Assembly (NCBI GenBank): GCA_903837525.1
Contig: CAILUU010000016.1
Span: 62,001-126,000, forward strand
Reading direction: 5' to 3'
DNA length: 64,000 nt
Source: an uncultured Bacteroidota bacterium
GTDB lineage: Bacteria > Bacteroidota > Bacteroidia > Chitinophagales > Chitinophagaceae
In this document: positions 46,639 through 56,264 of the stretch, one piece after another
Layout of the letters: every line of letters begins with the position of its first letter
Position numbering within the stretch: position 1 is the stretch's first letter
Program-made: the position numbers and the translations under genes
Notes under the pieces: model-generated
The model's input: the letters and a program-made list of their open reading frames with translations, nothing else
What the model was told of the DNA's origin: nothing
Database searches by the model: none

Positions 46639-48768
46639 TTAAAATTTATACATAAATTGTACTTTTAATTCGGTTCTACGATTTTCACTTATTTCATCTA
46701 ACCCACTACCAATGGTAGTTCTATCAGGATTAAGGGTTTGAGCCACTCTAAACCAAACGGTCATTTTTTTGTTGAGGTCGTAATTAGCATTTAGGTAATA
46801 TCTAAACCCTTTTTCGTAAAAAACAGGGATAGAAAAACTATATAAAACATCATTTTCATAAGCGTATAATCGGCTATTATACCCATCAGTTTCAAAATAT
46901 TGGAGGCGTAAGCTTACCGAAAGTGGTTTTAAAGCTGGTTTAAATGCCACATCTACATAGGTTAAAAAGCCTTGTTCTTTGTTGTCCCCTTTTTTATCAA
47001 ACCATACCACTTCTACCCTATTTTTTAAAGAAAATGCTGGACTAATTTTATACACGGAGTGTGTACGCCAACTTTGCCTAGGTTGAGGAATTACAGGATT
47101 TAAGGTAAAATCAGTAGGGTTAACGTTTATACGCTTAGACTCGGCCCTAAATCTGGTATAAATTTCTAGCTGTTTGTTGGGCTTATAGTTTAATTGCACT
47201 AAATAATCAGATCCGCTAGAAGGTGCATCTACCCTAAACCTTAGCCAAGGGAAGCTGTAAAAGTCGGCATAAGCATCTATACGCCAAGCTATAGCAGGTT
47301 TAATACTTATGCCTGTATACAAACCTTTTTCGTTTGTAGGAAAAGTACCTTCTGTAAACGCATTGGTGTAAAGTGATTGATAACTTCGTTGAATGTTTCT
47401 ATAAAAGAGACTTATATCAACATTGTTTGCTGCACTTAACAATACACCTTGCACAATAGCTTTATCCATTTTTTGAGTAGAAGCTGCTTCACCAAAAAAA
47501 TGAAGGTTTTTATAAGTATAACTGTAGTCTATACTATAATTACCAAATGAACTTCCTGCCAAAGCAAATTTGTTATAGGGTTCGTTCCCTTTTTGAATGG
47601 GTAACATAAATTTATACTGTATAGCATTTATACCTATATGTAAATTTTTATATTGGTACGAAAAATTACCCCCAAAGGCTAGCTGGCGTTGTACTCCTTT
47701 ATCCTCAACTTCGCTTTTAGTACGATGAAATCCAGATGTTTGTAGTGAAGAAACAAAATCATCTTGGCTTTGTGAGGTATCGGCAATAAAATTGGCATCT
47801 ATATTTTTATACGAGCCAAAAACTGTTGCTTGCCACCCTTTTTTGCCTAAGGTGATACCCACACCTCTATGAAAATTTATTTCGCCTGCAGAGTTGTAGG
47901 GCCTTAAAACTGCTGATTGTCTTTTTATATTTACTACATCTGCACTTTTTTTAAACGCTAAACTTTGCCATTGTGTTAACCCTTGCCCCATATTAACGGT
48001 AAAATCGCCAACAGCTAATGCTTTTACTATACCTATATTTCTTGCAAATAAATGTGCTGAATAAAAATCGAAGCCCTGTTTTTGACTCCCCTTAAAAAAT
48101 TGTTCGCCAGCATCTTTTTCACCAACAATACCATATTGTAATAAATTTTTATAATTATACCTATACCTAACGAATATACGCTGCCTACTACCGGGGTAAA
48201 AATTTGTAGCTTGAGTACTGTCTAATAAAAACCCTTTTGATTTTTCGAGTATTTGTGTGGCTCTTAATAGTAGGGTATGTTCTCCCCCACTTAATCGTTC
48301 GGCAATGGAACTTACTAATCTTTGCTGTATACTAGCGGTTATGTATAAACGAATTTTTTGTAGGGTTTCTGTATCCATAGTTGGCACAGCTTGCAACTCG
48401 TAAATTGAAGTAAAGTTTCCTAATAAATTTCTATACGAAATAATGTTTGCAATTTGCAAAGGAGTTAACACAATCAACTCTTTTAATTGTGCTTCGTCGG
48501 CTGTATTAATATTTATGGGGTTTTTTATTAACTGCTGCATTTGTTGTACATAAGAGTCGTCTTCAGTTTCGGCATCTTCATTCTTTTCCGTACTATTCTC
48601 AATTTGTTGTTCGGTATTGTTGGTGGGCGTTTCGGTGGGTTCAGGGGTTTGGGCATTGATAGAATTGAAAATAGAAAACTGAAAAACAAAAAGTATTAAA
48701 AACAACATTTTTAATACCCAATTTCTATTTTTCGCTTTCTGATATAATATTGTATTAATAAGTTCCAT
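46639..48768 (-). CDS. Outer-membrane beta-barrel with N-terminal ComEA-like helix-hairpin-helix domain
   Basis: This 709-aa exported protein has a positively charged N-terminus and hydrophobic core (about 1-39, ending INAQ), so I keep the start at 48768. A Thr/Pro/Glu/Asn-rich linker (about 40-80) leads to a helix-hairpin-helix region (about 82-150: PININTADEAQL, then NLLGNFTSIYELQAV), as in ComEA DNA-binding proteins. The remaining ~550 residues look like an outer-membrane barrel with alternating strands and a final aromatic F-M-Y-K-F. The family is widespread in Bacteroidota and uncharacterised. It is 39 bases downstream of the PorV-like gene. Confidence 0.78.
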   Translation of the reverse strand: MELINTILYQKAKNRNWVLKMLFLILFVFQFSIFNSINAQTPEPTETPTNNTEQQIENSTEKNEDAETEDDSYVQQMQQLIKNPININTADEAQLKELIVLTPLQIANIISYRNLLGNFTSIYELQAVPTMDTETLQKIRLYITASIQQRLVSSIAERLSGGEHTLLLRATQILEKSKGFLLDSTQATNFYPGSRQRIFVRYRYNYKNLLQYGIVGEKDAGEQFFKGSQKQGFDFYSAHLFARNIGIVKALAVGDFTVNMGQGLTQWQSLAFKKSADVVNIKRQSAVLRPYNSAGEINFHRGVGITLGKKGWQATVFGSYKNIDANFIADTSQSQDDFVSSLQTSGFHRTKSEVEDKGVQRQLAFGGNFSYQYKNLHIGINAIQYKFMLPIQKGNEPYNKFALAGSSFGNYSIDYSYTYKNLHFFGEAASTQKMDKAIVQGVLLSAANNVDISLFYRNIQRSYQSLYTNAFTEGTFPTNEKGLYTGISIKPAIAWRIDAYADFYSFPWLRFRVDAPSSGSDYLVQLNYKPNKQLEIYTRFRAESKRINVNPTDFTLNPVIPQPRQSWRTHSVYKISPAFSLKNRVEVVWFDKKGDNKEQGFLTYVDVAFKPALKPLSVSLRLQYFETDGYNSRLYAYENDVLYSFSIPVFYEKGFRYYLNANYDLNKKMTVWFRVAQTLNPDRTTIGSGLDEISENRRTELKVQFMYKF

Positions 48769-48807
48769 TTTTATAAAAAGTAAAATAAAGGAGACGATAA
48801 AATAGTA

Positions 48808-49635
48808 CTATTGGCTTGTTTTTTCTTTTCCAAAATTATTTAACAACATAATGCCTGGCGAAAAACCAAGTTGAGGATGATAACTACCTGCAACGTCTAA
48901 CCGAAAGTTTTTCCAAGCAACTCCCAGCCCCGTAAATGCTGTTCCACTTTCGCTCATAAAACCTGCTCTTGCAAAAAATTGTTTAGCAAAATTATATTGT
49001 AATCCAGCCACCACATTTATAGGTTTATCCTCTTCCTTAACAATATCAGCACTTATAAAAAAATTATCAGAAGCATCATAACCAAAACCCATTTTATAGG
49101 CTGATGCCAATTTTTCTTTATCTACATTATTTAATTTTCCACCAACGGGATTGTATACATGAATACCTCCATTAAAATCATCTGTAAAATGAATAATTGC
49201 CCCTGCTTCAAAAAAAATTGCCGAGGCATTACTGTAGGATGGGACATTATAGCCATAATAATTAAATTGAACCCCTATATCTACTTTTTTACCCAAACTA
49301 CGAGCATACGCCAAGCCTATTTTATTTTCATTAAAATTTTTAAACCCGGCATAATTCATTGAAACCCCCACATTACCCAATTTTGTTGGAATAGCGAGTG
49401 CTGCAGCATAAGAGCTTGTTTCGGTTAACAAAAAACGTCGTTCGCCATAAACACCCACCGAAGTTTGTTTGGTATTAGCTAAGGCGGCTTGATTGCTCGT
49501 GAATGAAAAAGCATCATTTTGTTTATTGCTGTACCCACTTAAACTCGTATAAGGCAAGGCAATAGAGTATCTGAGCGATTGTGCTATTAATTGGTTGGTA
49601 AACAACAGACTTAAGCCTATTAATAATTTTCTCAA
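48808..49635 (-). CDS. PorV/PorQ-like outer-membrane beta-barrel protein
   Basis: This 275-aa protein has a signal peptide (1-18, ending LIAQ) and a FadL/PorV-like barrel. SFTSNQAALANTK near the N-terminus is the 'N-PA-LA' type element seen in PorV and PorQ. Alternating strands such as GLGVAWKNFRLDVAGSY continue to the end. PorV-type proteins shuttle T9SS cargo or form membrane partners; this one is not the core PorV gene as far as I can tell. It is the first gene of a leftward pair with the HHH-barrel gene and divergent from folD. Confidence 0.65.
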   Translation of the reverse strand: MRKLLIGLSLLFTNQLIAQSLRYSIALPYTSLSGYSNKQNDAFSFTSNQAALANTKQTSVGVYGERRFLLTETSSYAAALAIPTKLGNVGVSMNYAGFKNFNENKIGLAYARSLGKKVDIGVQFNYYGYNVPSYSNASAIFFEAGAIIHFTDDFNGGIHVYNPVGGKLNNVDKEKLASAYKMGFGYDASDNFFISADIVKEEDKPINVVAGLQYNFAKQFFARAGFMSESGTAFTGLGVAWKNFRLDVAGSYHPQLGFSPGIMLLNNFGKEKTSQ

Positions 49636-49689
49636 TTCGGTTACAATTTATTAACTACAAGATAGGTAAAAATGGTTTTAGTATTCAAA

Positions 49690-49720
49690 TTGAAAATTAG
49701 CATTATGTTAATTACTTTTG
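49690..49720 (+). promoter_or_regulatory. Promoter of folD, almost touching the start codon
   Basis: TTG (49690-49692), 20-base spacer, TACTTTTG (49713-49720). The -7 box ends 4 bases before the folD ATG (49725), implying a nearly leaderless transcript. Confidence 0.65.
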
Positions 49721-49724
49721 CGCC

Positions 49725-50606
49725 ATGATAATTTTAGATGGAAAAATTGTAGCTGCCTCCGTAAAAGAATCGGTTAAAGCTAAGGCAGCACTATTAATAA
49801 GAGAGCATAAAAAAACTCCACACTTAGCGGCTATTTTAATTGGTACAAACGGTGCTAGCGAAACATACGTTGCAAACAAAGTGAAAACATGCGAAGAAAT
49901 TGGCTTTAAAAGCACCTTATTAAGGTTTGATGAAAACGTAAAGGAGCAATTGCTTTTAGACACCATTAAAAAACTTAATGTAGATGACGAGGTGGATGGT
50001 ATTTTAGTGCAATTACCCTTACCAAAACATATTAGTGAAGAAAAAGTAATCAATACCATAAATCCTAGTAAAGATGTAGATGGGTTTCATCCGAGCAGCA
50101 TTGGAAAGCTAGTTCAAGGCTTACCCACATTTATACCTGCAACACCCTATGGTATTATGTTAATGCTTAAGCATTATAAAATTGATACCGTTGGTAAACA
50201 TGCTGTAGTTATTGGTAGAAGTAACATTGTGGGAAGGCCTATGAGTATTTTATTAAGCCAAAATACCAACCCAGGAAATTGTACGGTAACGATTTGCCAT
50301 AGCCGAAGTAAAAATTTAACAGAAATCTGCCAACAAGCAGATATTATTGTTGCCGCTTTAGGGATACCTGGTTTTTTAAAAGCCAACATGATTAAAGAAG
50401 GTGCTGTAGTAATTGATGTAGGTATTACAAGAGTTGCTGATGCAACAAAGAAGAGTGGCTTTTCAATAAAAGGAGATGTTGACTTTGAAAACGTTGCACC
50501 AAAATGTAGTTATATAACACCAGTACCAGGCGGTGTGGGTTTAATGACCATTGGAGCTTTAATGATGAACACTTTTGCAGCCGCACAATTAAAAATTAAA
50601 AATTAA
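49725..50606 (+). CDS. folD: Methylene-THF dehydrogenase / methenyl-THF cyclohydrolase
   Basis: This 293-aa bifunctional enzyme interconverts methylene-, methenyl- and formyl-tetrahydrofolate in one-carbon metabolism. Signature segments: [15 protein letters not shown] (catalytic lysine in the Y-x3-K motif), [11 protein letters not shown], the Rossmann element [11 protein letters not shown] and PGGVGLMT near the end. The length is normal. queE follows on the same strand after a short repeat. Confidence 0.97.
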   Translation: MIILDGKIVAASVKESVKAKAALLIREHKKTPHLAAILIGTNGASETYVANKVKTCEEIGFKSTLLRFDENVKEQLLLDTIKKLNVDDEVDGILVQLPLPKHISEEKVINTINPSKDVDGFHPSSIGKLVQGLPTFIPATPYGIMLMLKHYKIDTVGKHAVVIGRSNIVGRPMSILLSQNTNPGNCTVTICHSRSKNLTEICQQADIIVAALGIPGFLKANMIKEGAVVIDVGITRVADATKKSGFSIKGDVDFENVAPKCSYITPVPGGVGLMTIGALMMNTFAAAQLKIKN

Positions 50607-50611
50607 AAATT

Positions 50612-50648
50612 GTCAACTCTCAACTTTCAACTTTCAACTTTTAACTCA
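50612..50648. repeat. Dispersed TTCAACTTTCAAC repeat before queE
   Basis: Tandem CAACTTT(C) units (CAACTCTCAACTTTCAAC, then CAACTTTTAAC) fill the folD-queE gap. Related units occur at 48655-48690, 50793-50824 and 56293-56325. Confidence 0.6.
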
Positions 50649-50657
50649 CTTCCTGTA

Positions 50658-51239
50658 ATGGAGCATTTTTATACCATTCAAGGAGAAGGTTATCATCAAG
50701 GAAAAGCGGCCTATTTTATACGCCTTGGCGGTTGCGATATTGGCTGTGTGTGGTGTGATGTTAAAGATAGTTGGGATGTTGAAAAACACCCTAAGTTGAA
50801 CGTTGGACGTTTAAAGTTGAACGTATTAGAAACACCTGCTAAGCTTGTAGTAATTACTGGAGGAGAGCCGTTGATGCATAATTTAGATGAACTTACTACT
50901 GCTTTACAACAACAAGGTTTGCAAACAAACATTGAAACTTCGGGGGCACATCCATTAAGTGGTAAATGGGATTGGATTTGTTTATCGCCAAAAAAATTTA
51001 AAGCACCCTTACCCGAAATTTTACCCCTAGCGAATGAATTAAAAATTGTAGTGTACAATAAAAGTGATTTTGATTGGGCAGAGAAATATGCAGCCTTAGT
51101 AAACCCAAGCTGCAAATTATATTTACAGCCAGAGTGGGATAAAGCAACAGAAGTAACTCCATTACTAATTGCCTACATAAAAGCTAACCCCAAATGGCAA
51201 TTGAGTTTGCAAGTGCATAAATATATAAATGTACCTTAG
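50658..51239 (+). CDS. queE: 7-carboxy-7-deazaguanine synthase (radical SAM)
   Basis: This 193-aa enzyme turns 6-carboxy-tetrahydropterin into 7-carboxy-7-deazaguanine for queuosine tRNA modification. The start is ATG 50658 because the family begins with E-x-F-x-T-I-Q-GEG; an upstream start (50610) would only translate the repeat. The radical SAM motif is C26-x3-C30-x2-C33 (CDIGCVWC), and ITGGEP is the SAM-binding loop. The segment around residues 46-56 is encoded by a copy of the dispersed repeat. No queC/queD neighbours are present. A palindromic terminator follows. Confidence 0.92.
   Translation: MEHFYTIQGEGYHQGKAAYFIRLGGCDIGCVWCDVKDSWDVEKHPKLNVGRLKLNVLETPAKLVVITGGEPLMHNLDELTTALQQQGLQTNIETSGAHPLSGKWDWICLSPKKFKAPLPEILPLANELKIVVYNKSDFDWAEKYAALVNPSCKLYLQPEWDKATEVTPLLIAYIKANPKWQLSLQVHKYINVP
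50793..50824. repeat. Dispersed repeat copy inside queE
   Basis: AAGTTGAACGTTGGACG followed by TTTAAAGTTGAACGT: two near-copies of AAGTTGAACGT, the reverse of the ACGTTCAACTT-type units between and within nearby genes. It is in frame and gives a K-L-N-V-G-R-L-K-L-N-V segment. Confidence 0.6.
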
Positions 51240-51252
51240 GGTGTAACGCTGT

Positions 51253-51278
51253 CCTACCTGCCGGCAGGTAGGTTTTTA
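51253..51278 (+). terminator. Palindromic repeat acting as queE terminator
   Basis: CCTACCTGCC / GGCAGGTAGG is a perfect 10+10 palindrome (51253-51272) followed by TTTTTAT, 13 bases after the queE stop. The same type of palindrome is a common dispersed repeat in Bacteroidota, so it may be both. Confidence 0.6.
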
Positions 51279-51327
51279 TAATTGCTATGATTTAAAAATA
51301 ATAGACATAGTTGGAGCTGATTTTATT

Positions 51328-51355
51328 GATTTTTGCAGATTTTTGCAGATTTTTT
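51328..51355. repeat. Short tandem repeat GATTTTTGCA
   Basis: Two perfect 10-base copies of TTTTGCAGAT (51331-51350) with partial flanks, in the queE to OmpA-protein gap. Similar CAGATTTNNGCAGATT units are common between genes in this phylum. Confidence 0.6.
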
Positions 51356-51420
51356 AGGATATAACATTCCTTTAGAAATAAACGGCATAAATTTTCGTTA
51401 TTTTACTTCAAATTCATTTC

Positions 51421-53340
51421 ATGCAATTCATAGTAAAATATTTTCTTTCCTTTATCCTTTTTAATTTCTCATTTTTACTTACTACAGCTCAATGGTATGA
51501 CCCTGAAAAAGTTAATAAAAAAGCAGATGAAATTTATGAGTCAGCATACGAAGACGCACAAGCTGGCAAATACCCTAATGCTATTACAAAACTTAATGAT
51601 GCTTTAAAAATAGAGCCTAGGTTTGTAGATGCGTATTTAAGCAGAGCAGGCATTTATGCCAATTTAAAAAATTACTCGTTTTCGGTAACCGACTTTGAAA
51701 GTGGATTAAAATTAGATTCTATATACGCCTCTTCCTATTTATTACCATACTCAATTTCACTAGCCGGTATAGGAAAGTTTACAGAGGCATTAAAGGCTGT
51801 AGCTAATTTTTTACAAAATAAAAAGCTAAATGAACAAAGTATTAAAGCCGCTACCTACCGTAAAAAAACATATGAATTTGCTGTTGCGCAACAAAATAAA
51901 ATAAAGGACAATACGTATTTATTTTCCCCAATAAATTTAGGCGACAGTATTAACTCAAAAAGTTTAGAATATTTTCCATCGCTAAGCATTGATGGTAAAA
52001 AAATTGTTTTTACAAGAAGAGAAAATAATGATGAAGATTTTTACGAAAGCACTTTACAAAATGATAAATGGAGTGCCGCAAAACTTTTGCAAGGAAAAGT
52101 AAATACAAATTTAAACGAGGGAGCACAAAACATATCGCAAGATGGTCAGTTATTAGTATTTACTGGTTGCAATTATACAGGGGGGCAAGGTAGTTGCGAT
52201 TTATATTTTTCTTTAAAAACAAAAAATGGTTGGAGTGAGCCACAAAATTTAGGACCTACTGTAAATACAGATTTTTGGGAATCATCTCCAAGTATTTCGC
52301 CAGATAAAAGAGCCATTTATTTTGCAAGTGGCCGGGCTGGCGGTTTTGGTGGTAGAGATATATGGGTAACACATTTATTACCCAATGGCAAATGGGGCAA
52401 TGTAGAAAATTTAGGCGAAGCTGTTAATACCATTGGCGATGAAAGTTGCCCTTTTATACATGCAGATAATGAAACACTTTACTTTAACAGTAATGGCCAC
52501 CAAGGCTATGGAATGACAGATTTATTTTTAAGTAAAAAAGTAAGCGATAGCACATGGACAGTTGCACAAAACCTAGGCTACCCTATAAATACTATTGATG
52601 ACGAAGGCTCCTTAATTGTAGCTGCAGATGCCAAAACAGCTTACTACGCTAGCGATAATTACAACAGCAAAGGTGGTTTAGATATTTTTAGTTTTACCTT
52701 ACGAAACGATATTAAACCAACGAAAACTCTTTGGGTAAAAGGCAAAGTGTTTGATAAAAAAAGTTTACAAGGCTTACCAAGCACCTTAGAATTGATTGAT
52801 ATAGTGAGCAAAAAAATAATAAATAAGATTAAAACTGATGAGGAGGGAAATTATTTAGCTACTTTACCTATCGGAAAAAATTATTTGTTTAATGTAAACC
52901 GAAAAGGATATTTATTTTACAATGAAAATTTTTCTTTAGTAACAATAACTGATTCTATTTTTACAAAAGATATTCCACTGCAACCTATTGAAACTGGGGC
53001 TACTATTGTGTTGAATAATATTTTTTTTGATTCAAAATTATTTGTGTTGAAACCAACATCCATTATTGAGTTAGATAAAGTAGTACAGTTACTTACTGAT
53101 AATCCTAAATTAAAAATTCAAATTAGTGGGCATACCGATAATATTGGTAAACCAAAAGATAATATATTATTAAGTAATAACAGAGCAAAAGCCGTCACAA
53201 ACTATTTATTGCAAAGGGGTATTTTAGCTACAAGGGTTATTGCAAAAGGGTTTAGTAGCACCAAACCCCTTGCAGATAATAAAACTGAACTAGGAAAAGG
53301 AATGAATAGACGAACAGAATTGAGTGTGGTTAGTAACTAG
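51421..53340 (+). CDS. OmpA-family protein with TPR and PD40 repeats (PorE-like)
   Basis: This 639-aa exported protein has a signal peptide (1-23, ending TTAQ), TPR-like helices (about 25-150), WD40-like PD40 repeats (about 170-430; FPSLSIDGKKIVFTRR, SPSISPDKRAIYFASG), a carboxypeptidase-regulatory-like domain (about 437-520) and an OmpA peptidoglycan-binding domain (about 530-639; ISGHTDNIGKPKDN, RAKAVTNYL). This order matches the T9SS-associated PorE-type protein that ties the secretion machine to peptidoglycan, but similar paralogues exist, so the exact role is uncertain. Confidence 0.87.
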   Translation: MQFIVKYFLSFILFNFSFLLTTAQWYDPEKVNKKADEIYESAYEDAQAGKYPNAITKLNDALKIEPRFVDAYLSRAGIYANLKNYSFSVTDFESGLKLDSIYASSYLLPYSISLAGIGKFTEALKAVANFLQNKKLNEQSIKAATYRKKTYEFAVAQQNKIKDNTYLFSPINLGDSINSKSLEYFPSLSIDGKKIVFTRRENNDEDFYESTLQNDKWSAAKLLQGKVNTNLNEGAQNISQDGQLLVFTGCNYTGGQGSCDLYFSLKTKNGWSEPQNLGPTVNTDFWESSPSISPDKRAIYFASGRAGGFGGRDIWVTHLLPNGKWGNVENLGEAVNTIGDESCPFIHADNETLYFNSNGHQGYGMTDLFLSKKVSDSTWTVAQNLGYPINTIDDEGSLIVAADAKTAYYASDNYNSKGGLDIFSFTLRNDIKPTKTLWVKGKVFDKKSLQGLPSTLELIDIVSKKIINKIKTDEEGNYLATLPIGKNYLFNVNRKGYLFYNENFSLVTITDSIFTKDIPLQPIETGATIVLNNIFFDSKLFVLKPTSIIELDKVVQLLTDNPKLKIQISGHTDNIGKPKDNILLSNNRAKAVTNYLLQRGILATRVIAKGFSSTKPLADNKTELGKGMNRRTELSVVSN

Positions 53341-53420
53341 TTAGTACAAACTGTTACAAATAGTATTAGTTATTTAAAATTAAATAGTTGTAATATATTT
53401 ACACACTATTTTACAATTCA

Positions 53421-54518
53421 ATGAATAACGATTTACTCTATCAAATAGCCCTAACCCTTGTACCCAATATTGGCGATATACATGCAAAAGCTTTAATAAA
53501 CATTTATGGTAATGCTGAAAATATTTTTAAAGCAAAGAAAAAAGAGCTAGAAAATATTGATGGCATCGGCACAATAAGATCAAATAGCATAAAATACTTT
53601 TCTGATTTTGAACGGATAGAAAACGAAATAAAATTTATAGAAAAATATAAAATTGCTCCTCTATTTATTACAGATGAAAATTATCCAAAGCGTTTATTAA
53701 ATTGTTATGATAGCCCTTCCATATTATTTTACAAAGGCAATGCAGATTTAAATACCTCAAAAGTTTTGTCCATTGTGGGTACCCGAAAAAATACAGAATA
53801 TGGAAAAAATTTTACGGAAAGTTTAATTGAAGGATTACAAGAGCAAAATGTTTTAGTAATTAGTGGTTTAGCTTTTGGCATAGACACTATTGCACATAAG
53901 GCAGCATTAAAAAATAATTTACAAACCATTGGTGTATTGGCACACGGCTTAGATAGAATATATCCATCGCAAAACAAACAACTTGCAAAAGAAATGATTG
54001 ACCAAGGAGGGTTGTTAACAGATTTTATGAGCAATACGCTACCCGACAAACAAAATTTTCCTAAACGAAATAGAATTGTTGCTGGCATGTGTGATGCGTT
54101 AGTAGTAATTGAAAGTGGCATAAAAGGAGGCTCCTTAATTACGGCAGAATTAGCCAATGGTTATAATAAAGATGTGTATGCAATACCGGGCAAAACCAGC
54201 GACAAAAATAGTGAAGGTTGTAATTATTTAATCAAACAAAACAAAGCCTCTTTAATAACCCATGCCGATGATTTGTTGCAACTAATGAACTGGACCCCCA
54301 TGGAAAAAAAACAAAAAAAGCAAAGAGAATTATTTATAGAACTTACCGCAGATGAAAAAATTATTCTAGCTATTTTACAACAAAAAGATGGAGTACAAAT
54401 TGATGAAGTGTATTTTAAAAGCGGTTTAAGTAGTAGTGCTGTTGCAAGTGCCTTACTAATGCTTGAAATGCAGAATGTTGTACTAAGCCTGCCAGGTAAG
54501 GTGTATAAGCTTGCTTAA
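53421..54518 (+). CDS. dprA: DNA-processing protein A
   Basis: This 365-aa protein protects incoming single-stranded DNA and loads RecA during transformation. Its Rossmann-like core shows SIVGTRKNTEYG, VISGLAFGIDTIAHKAAL, FPKRNRIVAGMCDALVV and E-x-G-I-K-G-G-S-L-I-T-A. An N-terminal HhH region (about 10-60) and a C-terminal winged-helix domain (about 300-365) complete the standard form. It is followed after 80 bases by guaB. Confidence 0.95.
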   Translation: MNNDLLYQIALTLVPNIGDIHAKALINIYGNAENIFKAKKKELENIDGIGTIRSNSIKYFSDFERIENEIKFIEKYKIAPLFITDENYPKRLLNCYDSPSILFYKGNADLNTSKVLSIVGTRKNTEYGKNFTESLIEGLQEQNVLVISGLAFGIDTIAHKAALKNNLQTIGVLAHGLDRIYPSQNKQLAKEMIDQGGLLTDFMSNTLPDKQNFPKRNRIVAGMCDALVVIESGIKGGSLITAELANGYNKDVYAIPGKTSDKNSEGCNYLIKQNKASLITHADDLLQLMNWTPMEKKQKKQRELFIELTADEKIILAILQQKDGVQIDEVYFKSGLSSSAVASALLMLEMQNVVLSLPGKVYKLA

Positions 54519-54587
54519 AAGTTATATTTTTTACAATGCGCCTTAATTTCTCATAATTTTTAATTTTTATTTTTTAATTATTGCCTT

Positions 54588-54595
54588 TATCTTTG
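54588..54595 (+). promoter_or_regulatory. -7 promoter box touching the guaB start
   Basis: TATCTTTG matches TAnnTTTG and ends 3 bases before the guaB ATG (54599). The region upstream is AT-rich without a clear TTG at the right distance. Confidence 0.55.
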
Positions 54596-54598
54596 CCT

Positions 54599-56086
54599 AT
54601 GGCAACCAAAAATATTTCTCCCCTACAAGTAGCAAAATTTTACGGCGAAGGCTTAACGTTTGATGACGTTTTACTAATGCCTGCTTACTCACAAATTTTA
54701 CCCAGAGATGTTGATATTAAAACACATCTTACCAAAACAATAACCTTACATACACCTTTGTTAAGTGCTGCTATGGATACCGTAACAGAAGCCACTTTAG
54801 CCATAGCTTTGGCAAGAGAAGGCGGCATAGGTATACTGCATAAAAATATGAGTATTGAGCAACAAGCCGAGCAAGTACGTAAAGTAAAACGTAGCGAAAA
54901 CGGATTGATCAGCGACCCTATAACTTTAAAGCCTAATGCTACAATTGGCGAGGCTTTACGAATAATGAAAGAAAATAAAATAGGTGGCATTCCTATTGTA
55001 GATAATGAGCATAAATTAGTGGGTATTTTAACTAATAGAGACTTACGTTTTGAAGAAAATTACAAAGCCCATGTTAGCTCTATAATGACTAAAGAAAACT
55101 TATTTACAGCCCCAGAAGGCACAGATTTAAAAAAAGCTGAACAACTTTTTAAACAAACAAAAGTTGAAAAATTACCCATTATAAATAAGCAAGGAAAGCT
55201 AATTGGTTTATTTACGTACAGCGATATTTTAAAATTAAAGAGTCATCCCAATGCCGTAAAAGATGCAAAAGGAAGATTGCTAGTTGGGGCTGGTGTTGGC
55301 ATTACAAAAGATATTTTACTTAGAGTAGAAGCATTAAATAGTTTTGATGTTGACATAATTGCATTAGACAGTGCGCATGGCCATACTAAAGGAGTAATTG
55401 ATGCGTTGAAATCTATCAAAAAATCGTTTAAAAATATACAAATTATTGCTGGCAATGTAGGAACAGCTGCAGGTGCAAAGGCCTTGGCCGATGCAGGTGC
55501 CGATGCTATCAAAGTGGGAATTGGCCCAGGTTCAATTTGTACTACACGTATTGTAGCAGGTATTGGAGTACCACAAATTACAGCAGTAATGGAAGCGGCA
55601 AATGCTTTAAAAAATAAAAAAATTGGTATTATTAGCGATGGTGGAATACGTTATACTGGCGATATGGTTAAAGCCTTAGCCGCTGGTGCAAGCTGTGTAA
55701 TGATGGGCAATGTTTTTGCTGGCACAGAGGAAAGTCCTGGCGAAACCATCATTTACGAAGGTCGCAAGTTTAAACAGTACCGTGGTATGGGTAGTTTAGG
55801 CGCCATGGCACAAGGTAGTAGCGATAGGTATTTTCAGGATGTTGAAGATGATATAAAAAAGTTTGTACCTGAAGGTATTGAAGGAAGAGTGGCATACAAA
55901 GGGAGTTTAAAAGAAGTTGTTCATCAATACACCGGAGGCTTACGAGCTGGTATGGGCTATTGTGGAGCAAATAATATTATTGAATTACAAAAAGCAAAAT
56001 TTGTAAAAATTACAAATGCTGGTATTAAAGAAAGCCATGCACATGATATTGATATTACAAAGGAAGCCCCAAATTATAGTAGATAA
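54599..56086 (+). CDS. guaB: IMP dehydrogenase
   Basis: This 495-aa enzyme oxidises IMP to XMP, the committed step of GMP synthesis. The start is ATG 54599 (MATKNISPL); a TTG at 54581 would add six residues and overlap the promoter. The catalytic Cys314 lies in [13 protein letters not shown]; two CBS domains (about 95-215) are inserted in the barrel, and [11 protein letters not shown] and the flap follow. The length is normal. A small C4/G4 hairpin repeat follows (56096-56107). Confidence 0.96.
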   Translation: MATKNISPLQVAKFYGEGLTFDDVLLMPAYSQILPRDVDIKTHLTKTITLHTPLLSAAMDTVTEATLAIALAREGGIGILHKNMSIEQQAEQVRKVKRSENGLISDPITLKPNATIGEALRIMKENKIGGIPIVDNEHKLVGILTNRDLRFEENYKAHVSSIMTKENLFTAPEGTDLKKAEQLFKQTKVEKLPIINKQGKLIGLFTYSDILKLKSHPNAVKDAKGRLLVGAGVGITKDILLRVEALNSFDVDIIALDSAHGHTKGVIDALKSIKKSFKNIQIIAGNVGTAAGAKALADAGADAIKVGIGPGSICTTRIVAGIGVPQITAVMEAANALKNKKIGIISDGGIRYTGDMVKALAAGASCVMMGNVFAGTEESPGETIIYEGRKFKQYRGMGSLGAMAQGSSDRYFQDVEDDIKKFVPEGIEGRVAYKGSLKEVVHQYTGGLRAGMGYCGANNIIELQKAKFVKITNAGIKESHAHDIDITKEAPNYSR

Positions 56087-56264
56087 ATTACTTTGCCCCG
56101 AGAGGGGAACTTGAATGAAGGATAGATTAAAAAACAGAATGTATTTTACTATTTTTATGTAACAAGCTTTAGTATGTTTGCTAAGCATAGTTCCGTCGCA
56201 CTCTTTTACGGAATACCTTTATTCAACTTTTATTGTAGCGTATTTGTAGTTAAAAAAATTCGAC

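Noticed and set aside
50610-50657. Longer start for queE
   Set aside because: It would translate only the dispersed repeat; the conserved QueE start is at 50658.
51331-51350. Two tandem 10-base copies as a CRISPR-like or phase-variation array
   Set aside because: There are only two copies without spacers and not inside a gene; they fit a common short intergenic repeat.
54581-54598. Longer start (TTG) for guaB
   Set aside because: It would place the start codon upstream of the -7 promoter box.
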